The translations under genes and the position numbers were made by a program. A stretch of 64,000 nucleotides of DNA, taken from NCBI GenBank assembly GCA_932294295.1, contig OW028580.1, forward strand, positions 24,848,975 through 24,912,974, read 5' to 3'. The stretch is from Alitta virens. Its lineage: Eukaryota; Annelida; Polychaeta; Phyllodocida; Nereididae. Positions within the stretch are counted from its first letter, which is position 1. Every line of letters begins with the position of its first letter. This document shows positions 22,901 to 35,599 of the stretch, in pieces. The notes beneath the pieces are model-generated. The model worked only from the letters and a program-made list of their open reading frames with translations, did no database searches and was not told the origin of the DNA.

Positions 22901-24551
22901 AGCCTCGTGATACGAATTTGAGCAAGGGGGAAGTGATAATATATGGCGGCCGTCGTGCTAACTTCATTTACTGTGAGTAAATACATACGAGACAAAATAT
23001 GCTTGCAACATGAAAATTCTGCATATTGTCACACCACCATACTGAGGTCCACAGGCTTAAATTGAGAAAAAGCCACCTTTGGGATGGCGGCCATCTTGAA
23101 TTCTGGACTGCAAGTTCCTGACAAAACTTATATTAGTGACAATATACGGATAGATTCCTGTGTATTAGGACATGAAAAAGTAATTTCTGACATCACTTTG
23201 TCTGGTAGTGGTTTTAACGGCATGGTAAATTTGTAAAATATAAGTCACCTGGGGCCCAATCAAAATTTCTTCAACAATATGGAACACTGATTTTAATAAA
23301 TTAGATTAAATTTTAAAGTATTTGAAATTTAGAACACTCAAGCATTTGTATATACTTAATTTATGGAGCACCAAACATTCTTTCTAAACTGATAATTGTT
23401 ATTATGTATCCAATAAATATTTATAACATTCAATTGGCGGGTTTATTTAATTATAATTTTTTTTGGGGAGGGGGGGGGGGGGTTGCAAAGACGAAATTAA
23501 TACACACACCAGCCAAATAAATAAGTTAATAAAGGAAATATTTATTCTTTCCACAAATGCGTAATTAAGAATTTCTCTTATTTTCATTACTATAAATATA
23601 AAATAACATGGTTACCGTAAAAAGATTTATATATATATATGTTTATTATTATTTGATATAATTCCCATTCCAAAACCTCATAAAATTCCAGAAATCATTT
23701 TTGGCCAAAGGTCATCTCACTATGAATCTATTTTCGTCTGATATTTCAGCATTATTGTAACATTAAAATTACCTTGTGTGAATATAAAAAAAAAAAAGAA
23801 AAAACGAAAAAAAAAAAAAAAAACATTTTTGCTCTTTCAGATAAAGTTTCAGTCAAGTTTTCATATTTGCATTAAAAACAAATAGGGTGTTTTTTTTTTA
23901 TATTAAAAAAAACGAAAAAAAAAGCGAGGTTCCACATTATTTAAATTGTTCTCTGTTTCCAAATAAAGCCATATTTAGAATGCGGTCGATTTTGGGGGGG
24001 CCCACCCCCAATCATTTTATTTTATTTTATTCACACGTTTCTATTAGCCTTTAACATGTATGCCATAACTATAGATCATGCCCACACGAGTATTTTATAT
24101 ATATTACTTCACATTTGTAAATCATGATCTTTCGTATACAGACAGACAAAGACAGACACATGATTTTTATTTCAGCCAGTAGCATTTACAATTGGTATTA
24201 AATAAGTCAGCTATCACCCACGCTATTGTGAGGGCCCCCCTTTACAGATTTATAATTGCGTAATTTCTGGTTTGCTTCAAGTTAATAAAATGAATAACTT
24301 ATTTATGATAATTTTGGAAAAAGCGTATACGAATTAATTAATCAATTAGCCGAATTTCGTATGCAATGTTATATTTTTTGACATTGTTGCATTAACTGAT
24401 TGATGCAGGGGCAAACACAATGATGAGTTTATAGCAAAGTTTGCCATCCGTTTATATTATTAACTAACTTAAACATTCTCACTCGACCCAGCATAGGCGA
24501 CTGGTATGAGGCACAACGAATTTCACGTAATCCATCTATCCATCTATCTAA

Positions 24552-24582
<31 letters not shown>

Positions 24583-24631
24583 TATATCCATCTACCTAAC
24601 TATCTATCTATCTATCTATCCATCTACCTAA

Positions 24632-24663
<32 letters not shown>

Positions 24664-25717
24664 AACCTGCAAGTAATGACTTGCTACGAATAACTAAAAG
24701 ATTTTATATTACTATAGGAAAAAAAATGGCTTTAATAATAACATTCTGAGAGTTTATTTAATACACAATCTAAAATTGTTATGCAATGTTTCAATATTCT
24801 TTTACAGCTGTATTTTTTTAAACATCACTCCGCCCCCCCCCCCCCCTTTCCTCCCCGCAATACATTTTTTGTTTTGTACACGCATGGAGACCACTCCAGC
24901 AAAGGCATACGTGACTGGTTAGTTTCGGTTTCTGTTGTTGAGTACACCCAGGTACACACAGGTCAAACGCAGCACGTAGCCTATTCGTATACTAAAGGAA
25001 TGGCCAGCTTGCACAAGCGGGTATTATATATTTGACTACATTGGTTTTCCTCTTGTCTCCACAAAAAAAGAAAGAAAATGTTTAGAGTCCATATAGATAG
25101 ACAGATAAGTGGGTAGATAAGTAGGTATATAGTTAGATAGATAAGACCTGTATATAAGCTTATATAGATGTATGTAGATAGATAGATGTATATGGCAGCA
25201 GTCATTCTGAATCGATAATTGTTTTGTTTATCACTGAACCCCATCCGAGTGTCAACAAATATTTCTACTTTACAGTTATTCTACATCTATTAAGTTTCAC
25301 GTCTACAATTCATGAATTTAACTCAACGAAGTTATTAAATAAAACGAAAGATTTGTCAGTATAAACTTCATCCAGAACACAGTGATGCTGTAAGATAAGC
25401 CATAAACTGTATAATCCACAAAAGAAAAAAGTCGGGAAGATGGGGGGGGGGGGGGGGTAACTGACGACACACATACCATGAAAATTAAAAATATATCGGA
25501 CAATATATAAACAAATTAAAATATTTTAGTTGTACAAAGACAAACAAAAAATGGCGGATAGGCCTTTCAGTTTAATTCGAAAACTAGATATATTTATTGC
25601 ATCATTGATGTTATTTTAATCATTCTTAACTTGCCAATTTTTGGGCAAGAAATTCCTGAAGTATACCTGCCCTAAATAGGCATGTATTTTAGAAATATAA
25701 TTTTTGCACAAATCCTG
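22901..25717. other. Intergenic, low complexity, no gene
   Basis: Long A/T-rich stretches (23780-23830), G/C homopolymers (23470-23482, 24833-24846, 25442-25457) and tetranucleotide repeats. GATGGCGGCCATCTTGAA at 23083-23100 is a short palindromic phrase often seen in MITEs, but the element edges were not resolved. Confidence 0.4.
24531..24663. repeat. (TATC)n microsatellite
   Basis: Imperfect TATC/CATC/CTAC/CTGT repeats over about 130 bases. A shorter related TAGA tract lies at 25093-25190. Confidence 0.85.
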
Positions 25718-27194
25718 CCCAGTAGGCGCAAGTCGTAAAAATGACGTCTTTTTCTGGTCTCAAATTGGTCATGACGTCGGTGACCAATATGAGACGTAAA
25801 TGAGACGTAATTTTCAAGACGTCAAAATGACCAGGAAATATGACGTCTTATCCACGTCTTATTCTGGTGCTCAAGCAGACGTAATTATTTTACTTAATTT
25901 ATACGTCTTTATTACGTCAAAAAATTACGTCTAGAATACGTAATTTTTTTACGTCTTATCAACGTAATCTTATAACCAATTCTTTAACCATGAAGCAAGT
26001 TGCAAGTTAACATTTTTAGCAATTAATATATAATGACTAAATTCACATTTTGTGTAACTTCATATTTTTAATTTAGGATAGAAAATACAATGTGAACTCC
26101 TTTTCAGAATATATTTCAATGTATAGCAAATTTATCAACTTTTCTAACCAAGCTGAAGTCTATCAATTGGGGTTAATGGGCTAATAATATCACCCTGACC
26201 CCAGTGCACCCTATATTATAGCCATGTGCCTATCATTATCTGAACTGGCTGACCAATCAAACCCCTAGAAATCTTGAGCAGCTGCAGGACAGGTCACATC
26301 TTGTCAGTTAAGAATTTGAAATTCATTCAGTAACTTTGGAGGGATACTAGTGAAGTTGGATTTTAACCTAATTCTTCTATGGAGTGATATATATCATTTA
26401 TCACATCATTGCATGGTAAGTGAAGTTTTTTTAAATTCTAACCACTGTGAAAATATGTTGCACATGCTGATTCATGATTTGGTGTTAGGTTTATTTTCTG
26501 AATATAAATTCATTTCAGGGATCTATGGAACTATGGATGAAACTTGGCTGAAGAATTCTGATATGTATTTATACATGAATAAAAATATATATTTCTTTAA
26601 AACTTAAATTGCAGCTGTCCCCTTTATAGATTTGCATCATATGTGCATGCATGCATCCAATGATGTATGCTATATTACACATTATAATAAAGTTTTTTTC
26701 TTTAATTTTAAACTTGTGTGTCTTCTCTGTACATTCAATATGTCCAAAGATTGCAAAGTTCATCTTAAAGAGGTCGTCTGATGATGTCTAAAAGACGTCA
26801 TCTGATGACATATTTTAGACGTCAGATATTGGTCAACTAAATACGTCTAAAAGACGTCATCAGATGACGTCTTTTAGACGTCTCATATAAGACGTCATTG
26901 AAGTTTGCATATGAGACCAGTATGGGCTGGTCATGAGACGTCTTGCAGAGACGTGGGTGGGTGGGTGGGTGGATTAGGGCTTTACGTCCTGTATTTCTGC
27001 ACCTGATGGGCTAATTAGGACAGGCAGAGACCATGGCAATGAGACGAAGGATGAAACAGCCATCCAACTTAGGCTCGACCGGGAATCGAACCCGGGACCC
27101 AGCGGTTGGAAGCCCAGAGCGCTACCTCTGAGCTAGGCCCCCGCCTTGCAGAGACGTCAAAATGATGTCAATGAGACCACTTTTGCCCACTGGG
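25718..27194. mobile_element. GACGTC-rich DNA transposon, non-autonomous, ~1.5 kb
   Basis: The ends are inverted: CCCAGTAGGCGCAAGTCGTA at the left, and the reverse complement of the right end reads CCCAGTGGGCAAAAGTGGTC. Both subterminal zones (25745-25970, 26768-26965) are packed with ACGTC/GACGT motifs in both orientations. Several form local hairpins, such as the AAAGACGTCATC group at 26788-26880. The middle has no recognisable coding sequence. A SINE of 190 bases sits in the right arm at 26955-27144. No target duplication was found. Clustered subterminal motifs are typical transposase binding sites, but the superfamily is not assigned. Confidence 0.7.
26955..27144 (-). mobile_element. tRNA-SINE, copy B, nested in a transposon arm
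   Basis: Full-length reverse copy of the family, with A-box and B-box intact (GGTTCGA-type B-box in reverse at about 27085). Flanked by the perfect 13-base duplication CTTGCAGAGACGT at 26942-26954 and 27145-27157. The target was the GACGT-rich arm of the element at 25718-27194, so this SINE is younger. Confidence 0.9.
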
Positions 27195-27320
27195 TGTTGT
27201 ACAACAGTTAGCCATTGTACATAAGCCATCCTGCGCTGGGATTGGTCGGCAGCCTGAAATGCCTTATATAATGCCGCGCTGAAAATTCAAAGCTTTTCTG
27301 AAAGCTGAGATGAAGATGGG

Positions 27321-27390
27321 GCGATAGCTATTGGTCTCGTACATGGTTAAGGCCATACTCTAACCATTCGGCCACTCTGCCAGGAGTGGC
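27321..27390 (-). repeat. tRNA-like fragment (Ser/Leu-type 5' half)
   Basis: The reverse strand reads GAGTGGCCGAATGGTTAGAG followed by TATGGCCTTAACCATG, which resembles the D-arm and anticodon arm of a type II tRNA. There is no B-box after it, so it is a SINE head fragment or tRNA relic, not a functional tRNA gene. Confidence 0.45.
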
Positions 27391-27749
27391 CTCTCTGACA
27401 TTGGCCTGTTTACACTATACCAAATTGGTATATCCGGGTAACACTAGCCAGACAGGTGCATTACTAGGACTTAATTAATATGCCCAATTAGCCAATCACA
27501 CAGTTGCCTCTTTGATTGACAACTTGCCTGTTGCACTGTGAAACTGTTTTGTTTAAAATAGCCATTCAATTTGAATCCCACAATTACCATTCCAAAAGAT
27601 TATCCCACAGATAACTCACAACAGCAAACAGTAAGAAATAGTTCCACTAAAACCTGACTAAATTGGAACTATTTCAGTGACCTGATCTACATTTGAAACA
27701 ACTCCTTTCCCATAATCCCTTTATAGCAGTGATGCAATTCCTAGCGGAA

Positions 27750-28160
27750 TGACAAGGTGGGCAGTGTGGTTTAAGGCCTTTGCCAATTCCACATTGGCCA
27801 GCTCTGCTGATGGTCCAAGGTACAATCCCCAGCCTGGGCACGCTTCATGACCTACATCCCAGCTGGATGTCGTTCTGATGAGACGTTAAATTGGCGGTGG
27901 TGGTGGATCAGGGCTTTACGTCCTGTATTTCTGCACCTAATGGGCTAATTAGGACAGGCTCGTCCCATGGCAATGAGATGAGGGATGAAACAGCCATCCA
28001 AGCCATGGAAGCCCAAGTGTATACTACCACTGAGCTAGGCACGTTAAATTGGCGGTACCTTGTACTTGGTATCTATGCTGAGGCAAGTTAAAGACCCCAT
28101 CCATGGGGTAAATGTGTAACATGGTTGGACTCCTCTCTCTGATCAATAAACCCTCGGTAT
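27750..28160 (+). mobile_element. Second SINE-like element, split by SINE copy C
   Basis: Starting near GTGGTTTAAGGCCTTTGCCA and running through CCAGCTGGATGTCGTTCTGA, GATGAGACGTTAAATTGG and AGTTAAAGACCCCATCCATG, this resembles the conserved body of widespread metazoan SINEs (GATGAGACGTTAAA... AAAGACCCCAT). Its continuity is interrupted at 27899-28040 by a SINE of the main family. The family call is from memory; boundaries are approximate. Confidence 0.5.
27899..28040 (-). mobile_element. tRNA-SINE, copy C, with perfect 16-base TSD
   Basis: Reverse copy with an internal deletion that removes most of the B-box region. Flanked by the perfect duplication ACGTTAAATTGGCGGT at 27883-27898 and 28041-28056. 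The duplicated target belongs to the older SINE at 27750-28160. Confidence 0.9.
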
Positions 28161-28288
28161 AGTGACGAGAACTTGCCTTAGAGGGGTGCAATTTCCTTAT
28201 CCATATCTGTCTATCAATGTGCACATGTATCGATTTGTTCTCCATATATGGACATAATGTATGTATAGAATATTATCTCAAATAGGGA

Positions 28289-28435
28289 ACCGCTGGGTCT
28301 CGGGTTCAATTCCTGGTCGAGCCTAAGTTGGATGGCTGTTTCATCCTTCATTTCATTGCCATGGTCTCTGTCTGTCCTAATTAGCCCAACTGGTGCAGAA
28401 ATACAGGAAGTCAAGCCCTAATCACCCACCCACCC
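28289..28435 (+). mobile_element. tRNA-SINE, copy D, 5'-truncated, 14-base TSD
   Basis: Starts inside the tRNA-like head just before the B-box (GGGTTCAATTCC) and runs to the CACCCACCCACC end. Flanked by the perfect duplication ATCTCAAATAGGGA at 28275-28288 and 28436-28449. Truncation at the 5' end fits incomplete reverse transcription. Confidence 0.9.
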
Positions 28436-28449
28436 ATCTCAAATAGGGA

Positions 28450-30419
28450 TGAGTTGCTGGGATTGGACCACTCAACTTTGAGTAGCTTTAGAGAGTAAGT
28501 GGTTGAGGATAAATTCGTTATTTCTAGGGTAACCTTCAGGAGTTGATTTGAAATGTCTTTTTACCGGATTGCTTCAAGCTGCACCAATAAGAGAAAATCA
28601 AGTTTCAAGATTTGTTTGCCGAAGTGACCCAATCAAGGAAACAATGTCTTTGATTGGACCGATGAATAACCCTAACCCTAATACCTTGTTTACTCAATTG
28701 AACCCAGCATCATTTCACATTGAAATGTTCACATAGCATCATCAATCCATACTGATGAACACGCAGAAGGAAAAATAATAATAAGCTAGAGAGACACACT
28801 GGCATCCTGTTCTGAATCAGAAAAAATGTTGGAAAATTTGTTGACTAACAGTTTCCAGAATTGGACCACTTCAAAAAAAAGGTCTTCCCTATAAATGGTA
28901 GTCGATACAGATTACATTATAATTTGGTTACTTATAATTAAGTGCACAATCGTAAAGACTGTCAGGTATATAATTACATCTGGTCGAATCCAAACAATTT
29001 TACTGGTCCACTCAATCGTGGAAAATAGCGAAGCCAACACTTTGCTAGTTCTGACATTTCTTCATCAGTTCAACAATACAAGAAACACTATTATGAATAT
29101 TTCTCACTCAAAAACAAAGTTTTGGATTTTAAAATGTGCAGCAAGTTTCCACCAGTTCAGTTGTTTTAATATTAAATTATACAGCTTTTGAAATCGGAGT
29201 ATAATGAATAATTTCCAAAGTACTTGCAACAACAAGGGTTAATTAAATATGCATAAAAAACATTTCAAATGACCATATGATACAGTTGCAACATTTTCAA
29301 ATGAGCACTTCCAGTGGTCGTTGAATCGAGACACTGGTCCAATCCCAGCAACTCTCGCCTATTGGTGGTGATATGTTTTGGGAGTCCAATATTAAATGAT
29401 AAAACGACGCTGGCCCGATTTGGAATGTGGGCTGGCAATAATTTTTGGCAATAATACTTGAAAACATGACTGGCGAGTTTTTTTTAGATATGAATGTTAC
29501 AACCTGCTCCTGTTTGCGGGGATTGAGTCATTCGGCTTGTTTGTGAAATTATTTTAAATATGTTTAAACCAATAATGAAGTGGTCTTCAAATATGGCTAA
29601 ATGCTCTTTCTGTTTTTTTATCCTGTAAAATAAAATTTCTGCATTTGTCGATTTTTTTTCCAGGAGACAAATTGATGTACAATTTCTAGGAATGATCTAC
29701 ATTATGATTTTCATTGGCCTATCTCGACCCATTTGTTTTCGGTATTTCCATACCAATTACATTATTGTAGATAAACATTTTCAGAAAGTTTCAATCCGGG
29801 AATAAATTACAGATAATATGTAAACTTAATACAACTTACTATGATAAGTTTACCTGAATTTCAGGTCGTGATGGGTCACGGTTTACACTATTTCCGAAAA
29901 TTATCTTTTTTATTTGACCTCAATTTAGACAGGAATGATCGTCGACCATCATCGCCAATTAAAAGTAATTAATTTAAGGCCTCTCAGCCAATCAGACGTC
30001 TGTAGAATCTTCGAAATAAGGATACGCAAAACGTCGGACAAGAGTTGCAACGCCAGAAACGGAACCAACCAAATTCTCTGAAAAGCCTGGTTAATAGTCT
30101 GGTCATCTCAATCCGCCAATCATGTTGAAATTTCGTTTTTTTTCTTCCTGATGACATAATTCTAGGAAGTAAACACAGATCAAACACAGAAAAGTTTTTC
30201 AGCAAGCTGCAATTAATAATATTAGATAGTATATATATATATATATATATATTAAATAACAATGCACCAAGTTATGAAATGTAAATTTCTAGGAATATAA
30301 AATCCGTTATCATCATCTATATCGAGCCATTTTGTTATCTTTTTATTGTTATTGATGAAGTTTTAGGAACTGAACACAAATAAGGAAACCATAGCAACAA
30401 TTTCAGGAAGTTAGTCCTG
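28450..30419. other. Intergenic, no gene seen
   Basis: Only short chance frames, plus an (AT)n tract at 30231-30252. CCCTAACCCTAA at 28669-28680 resembles two telomere units but is too short to mean anything. Confidence 0.4.
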
Positions 30420-30905
30420 CACTGTAATAAAATTCCTGTAGTTTTTACAGTATCTAACTGCAAAAATTACTGTTACAATTGATCTACCGTAAAGTAGAAC
30501 AAACAGATGTTTGCTGTAAAATTACACTACATGCATCTGGTAAGTTGTACTGATCGCTTACCGTAAAATCTCACAACAGCTTTACGTAAATACTGTTGAA
30601 CCCCTATAATAAGCCAATATTGGGCTATCCACAGTAAATTTTACATTTTCATACTAAAGTAGGACTTAACAGTATCTTACCATAAAATGCTGCGGTATCA
30701 TACTTAAAATTTACGGTGACATGCACTATGGTGGATTTGGTATGTTTCACAGCAACTTACTGGAAAAGTTACGGTAGACTGCCACTTTCTTTACCTCAGC
30801 TGTAAATTTTACAGCATTATGCCGTAGACAGATTAACGGTAAAGTGCCGCAAACAATTTATGGATAAATTAATAGTATTTAGCTGTAAAAACTGTGGTTA
30901 AATTG
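30420..30905. repeat. Repeat rich in TTACGGTAA / CTGTAAAA motifs
   Basis: About 490 bases with more than a dozen degenerate copies of TACCGTAAA, TTACGGTA, CTGTAAAATT and TTTTACAG in both orientations. Its ends read CTGTAGTTTTTACAGTA on the left and AGCTGTAAAAACTGTG on the right, roughly inverted. Probably a non-autonomous DNA element or a decayed palindromic repeat. Confidence 0.5.
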
Positions 30906-31963
30906 AAAGACAACTAGGGAAACTCGTCACAGTGTGGACATAATGACGTTTATTTATTTATTAAAATATTTTGATGGTGGTGAACTCTCTTGTTGGTCAA
31001 AATTACATTAGAATAAAGGGTTTTTTTCACAATCATATATCATTTGTCTTTTTAAAACTACTCTGGCTTCCATCTTTTTGCAAATAAGGTGGTTTTGGCC
31101 ATTCATATATGTGCAGGTGGACCATAAGAAGCAAGAAAATAAATATGAGCTCTTATTCTTGCATAGATTCCACACAGCCTTGCAAAAATAAAGTCTTGTA
31201 TTGCAACATTTCCAATTTTCATCCTTTTTTCAGAGCATTAAAGTTTAAAAAATATACCCAATAGCCCTGATGTAACAGCATACATGGTTTCAATATAACC
31301 TCTTTACTCTAGGTACAAAGTTTCATGCCTACATTATGAAAAATAAGAGAGATATGGACGTCTTAACTTGGAAATTCATGCCGTTGTGCTTTTCCACAAA
31401 ATAATAATAAAATTTCAAATTGCTGTATCTTCTAAACCATTGACACAGGAGACCTGAAATGGAGACCTGAAATCTTCGATTTTTCCATTAATCATATAGT
31501 CCTACAAATGGTAATTTGTTTTTATTCTTTTTGAGATGTTGACCTGGGGAGCATTCGGTGAATTCATATGGATTGACCCCATGTTTAAAAATTTTTGCTC
31601 TCTCTACATATGTCCGTGAGTGGTCAAGCGCGACCAGGATTGATCTACGAATTAGCGCGAGTATACGTAAAACGCTCGGTGGATGAATCACGTATGGACA
31701 AGGATGAGCAAGAGTTTAAAAAATTCCATCCGTCGTCATACGTAGGTCTTCTACGTGATAGTGTGAACGCCCCTTAATCACCAGACAATTTGTAAATTTT
31801 TCTAAATCTTCATATATATATGGGGAGTCCAATCATATCGTTGTTTCATATCTATATATTTCTATATTTAATCTAGGAAGTTTAAAAACCCAAAAACCCA
31901 CGTTGACGAAACTGCTTCCATGTGTGTATGAATTTGTACATTTGTATATTTGTAAATATCTAC

Positions 31964-32085
31964 TATTGTATGTCACTTAATATTGTATGTCACTTAATAT
32001 TGTATGTCACTTCATATTGTATGTCACTTCATATTGTATGTCAACATTCCCATCTCATATTGTATATCACTTCATATTGTTTACC
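31964..32085. repeat. 17-base minisatellite
   Basis: About six units of TATTGTATGTCACTTAA / ...CTTCA in tandem, with the fifth unit carrying an insertion. Non-coding. Confidence 0.85.
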
Positions 32086-34053
32086 ATGTTGATAACAGTC
32101 AAGAGTACATCATGTATATATATCTATATATCTATATATCTTATGCTTAGTGTTTAGTATTGTTATTGAACCTGAAATGTGGTGCTAAAACTATTTGTTG
32201 GTGCTTTTTTAAACAGTATTATTACTATTATTTGTTTAGTTCCGGGTGCTTTAGAATTTCTTAGACAGACTATGTACTATGTAGTGTTGATTAGTATTAG
32301 TCATAATATAGCTCTACTTATTTAATTATTTTAACTGTTGATCCATGTATTTCTATTATCTTTTTATTTTTTGCCATTTATTATCTTGTCATGCTGACAC
32401 ATGTATTAATTTGATATTTAGCTGTCAATAAAAATCTATATATATATAAATTTTATTGTATGTAATGAATGAAATTCAAGTGATTGAAATAAAGTAAAGG
32501 AATGAACTGAATGTAGAAGTTGGAATTTTTGAAATTAATAATGTAAAATTCATTAGGTTAACACGTTTGATGATATTCATTTCATGTAATGTCTGCTCAA
32601 GCTAAGAAATATATGTAAATATATAATTTTATTAGTCTCTCATAAGCCAGTGTGGGCTGGGGATACCAACGATTTGTTATGTTTATATTAATGTTTAAAT
32701 TTATGTATCCGTGTGACTATAATAAAGATGCTCATTCATTCATTTTAAAAAATCTTAAAGACACTGGTACATATTTTTTATGACGGGTATAGGACTAAAT
32801 AAAATCTGATGCCACCTTACAAAAATAAATTAGTTGGAATTTGTAATGCTTTAGGCACTCACAGTGATGGCACTGGTGTGAGCTCTTAAGCCTGTGTGGT
32901 CAATCCTGTTGCTCAAGGCTGAATACTCCCAGGGGAGTTGAGAAAGACTCATGAGTGACCTGCCAGTAATGTAATAGTGAAGTCGGTGGAGTCCGTTGAG
33001 GTATTTAAACTTTTAACCTGGTATGAACTGTCCATGACTGTAACATTAAACCTTGGCCTTGACAACCGAAAATGAAATATTTACTTCTTTCCCGGAAATC
33101 GAGCCCTGAGCAACAGACCGTATTAATTTCCTGGTTAAAAGTAGTTCCTTTATTTATATATTTTTTTTCTATTACCTGGAAGGGTATAACAATGCCAGAA
33201 AGCGTGAATTTTCATAATTCGGAAAAAAAAGAACAGCTGGTTTCTCAGTCATGCACAGAAGGACATATTCCTGAGTGAGAAATTATAAATATACCCTTCC
33301 CATTTTCATGATTTTCCCGCTGGTTAAAATTGACGATACGAAAACCTTTATTGACAAGTCCAATAAAGACAAACAAAATTCACACAAAAAAAAAATTATA
33401 CTTATTTGTCACTGATAATAATATAGTGTTTTTGGTTTAGCCGATTATACATATATATTTACAATTTAAGTGTCAAAATCAAATTTTGGTCACACATATA
33501 TAGCTTCTAATTGCGTCTAATTAACATTTATTTTCAGCAAACATTGCCTATATCATTATATAAGTCGAATGTGTCTAGAATTTGTGCTTAACTCGAACCA
33601 AAGCTACACAGGTTTCAATTGCTTTACCTTAAGAAAACCATGTGATTCAATGAACTCATCAGAATATAAATTGATTTCATTTCTTTACTACTATTGTCTT
33701 GAAATCATATTTGAACAGTAGGGTCCTACCTATAGCCAACTCCCCATTTTCTGCTAATTGATAATTCCTCAGATTAATATCATTCATCTGCACAAAGGCA
33801 TTGCCCATGCAACAATATAATTATTTAATACTGCAAACTTATATCAATATTTTTACATTTAATAATATATTGTAAATTAAAAAAAAAAAAAAAGGAAAGG
33901 CGAAATGAATATATACGGTTTCCGTTAATTTAGTTTCGCCTACTAGAATTGAAATTTCGGCCTGACTCAGGGCGAAATTTCAGGCTAAGTCTATCTAACC
34001 ACAGGCCTAAAACCACAGGCCTTAACTAAATTACCGATCTCACAACTTCAGCT
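32086..34053. other. Intergenic, no gene seen
   Basis: 32640-32755 ends in AATAAAGATGCTCATTCATTC, which looks like the 3' tail of an old retroposon. The rest is AT-rich with no supported frame. The last four bases (34050-34053, AGCT) are the target duplication of the LTR element. Confidence 0.4.
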
Positions 34054-34971
34054 TGTAAGTTTCATCACCATCTCCAAGCTTAGGTACTTAGGTGAAAACT
34101 CAGCATAGTCCACAATTCAGTATGTTGTAAAAGTATAGATTTCTTCTCTCCAAATAAGTAAGACAAAATCAAAGGTAAGTTGTAAGATTGGTCTTTCCTT
34201 GCTCAAATCAAAGATAAAGAATTTCCTCTGTTTATTGCTTTTATAGGAAGTGACTTTCTTCCAGTCACTCCTCTATCTCTCCATTGGCCCAAGGCCCACA
34301 TCCAATCACAACTCTACAACATTCAACACACAATTCCTGCAATTCCAAAACCCCTTCTCATTACACAATTTCACTGGAGATATTTTCCCACCATTTCCAG
34401 CATCTCCAACTGACCAAAATGCCCCCTGGGTGGCAATGGCTATTGTGGCACTTGGGGTTTAATTAATGGGGGCAAAAGGATGCCACTCCATTCTTTCCAA
34501 ACCCCTTTGACCAAAGGGACCCCATTGTACCTGAATCTAAATTTAGAATCCAAAGTACCTTACTGCCCACCTGGTCAGCCACAGCCATTGTCCAGCCACC
34601 CCAGTGACCATTGTCCAAGTTGCCATTGTCCAGCCAACCCAGTGGCCATTGTCTGAGTTTCCTTTGTTCATTTGGAAACCCCTCCAGTGAATAAATTACA
34701 TTCAAATCTAAATTTTAAATGCCTTAACTTAAACATACATTTACTAAGTTTACATATTTACATTCATACAATATGAGAAGGAATTCTACAGGCAACTATA
34801 AAACACTAATAATGTCAAAATATATAGACACAAATAATACACTAAAATAATGCACATAAAGTTGACACATATAAACATATATTTCAAACACATAGAATAG
34901 AAATATCAGAAACACATAGAGTACAATTAATTCAGTTTTAAGGCTGAGGCAAAAGCCTAGTGCTTTTTACA
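34054..34971 (-). repeat. 3' LTR of the env-bearing element
   Basis: In element orientation this is the downstream LTR. It contains, on the minus strand, a CCTATAAAAGC TATA-like box at about 34236-34246, with AATAAA at 34231-34236 directly after it. The short frames seen in both strands of the LTR are repeated in the other LTR and are not genes. Confidence 0.95.
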
Positions 34972-34983
34972 CTGCCTCACCCT
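34972..34983 (-). promoter_or_regulatory. Polypurine tract
   Basis: The minus strand reads AGGGTGAGGCAG immediately before the 3' LTR. This is the purine-rich segment expected to prime plus-strand DNA synthesis. It is short and contains one T. Confidence 0.65.
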
Positions 34984-35599
34984 ACGGAGTTAGTGAAATG
35001 CCCTAGAGGAATCCCTAAACTAACAAACATCAGATTCCTGACTAAGTGAAGCATATTCACTAACTGATATACTTAAAACTGGATAGCGATTCAAGTCAGA
35101 GGCTAGGTTACATGACCCTCCGCCAATCTGCACTTGCTGAATTTTAAACATTCACACATTACTTAAAGCAAACCTACACATTACTAGAAGAAAAATATAC
35201 ATACTGAAAGAGTGAACCACCGTGTTCATTCTCTGTATCTTTGTACTGACACAACAGTACACATAGCCATCATTGACCACACATCAATATCATCATGGCA
35301 TACACATTATGATACATCCTGGAGTGCTGCACTCCCTCAGCCATTTTGTGACGGTCCGTCATCACTTGACTGTTTTAACGTCATCATTGGCACATATAAG
35401 TGCCAAGAACACTATATCTAGGACCCTAGGGCATGATGTCTGGGCTGCCACAGATAAACCAAGGTCCAACTCAGAAAAGTGCCCTCTCATATCTAACATA
35501 TAGAACATACAGACAAGACAAAAACAACTAAAAATTAAACAATTTAAAGGGCACATTACTACAGATGCTGGCCTAGTTTAATTCTAAGTACACCTGGGA
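34984..35599 (-). other. Non-coding stretch between env and the 3' LTR
   Basis: About 600 bases with no supported frame. It is the 3' untranslated internal part of the retrotransposon. Confidence 0.6.

Noticed and set aside
28669..28680. CCCTAACCCTAA, telomere-like
   Set aside because: Only two units; expected by chance in 64 kb and not at a sequence end.
34250..34705. Three small frames in the left LTR, repeated identically at 42825-43280
   Set aside because: They are duplicated because the LTRs are duplicated. None overlaps the internal genes or has a family signature.
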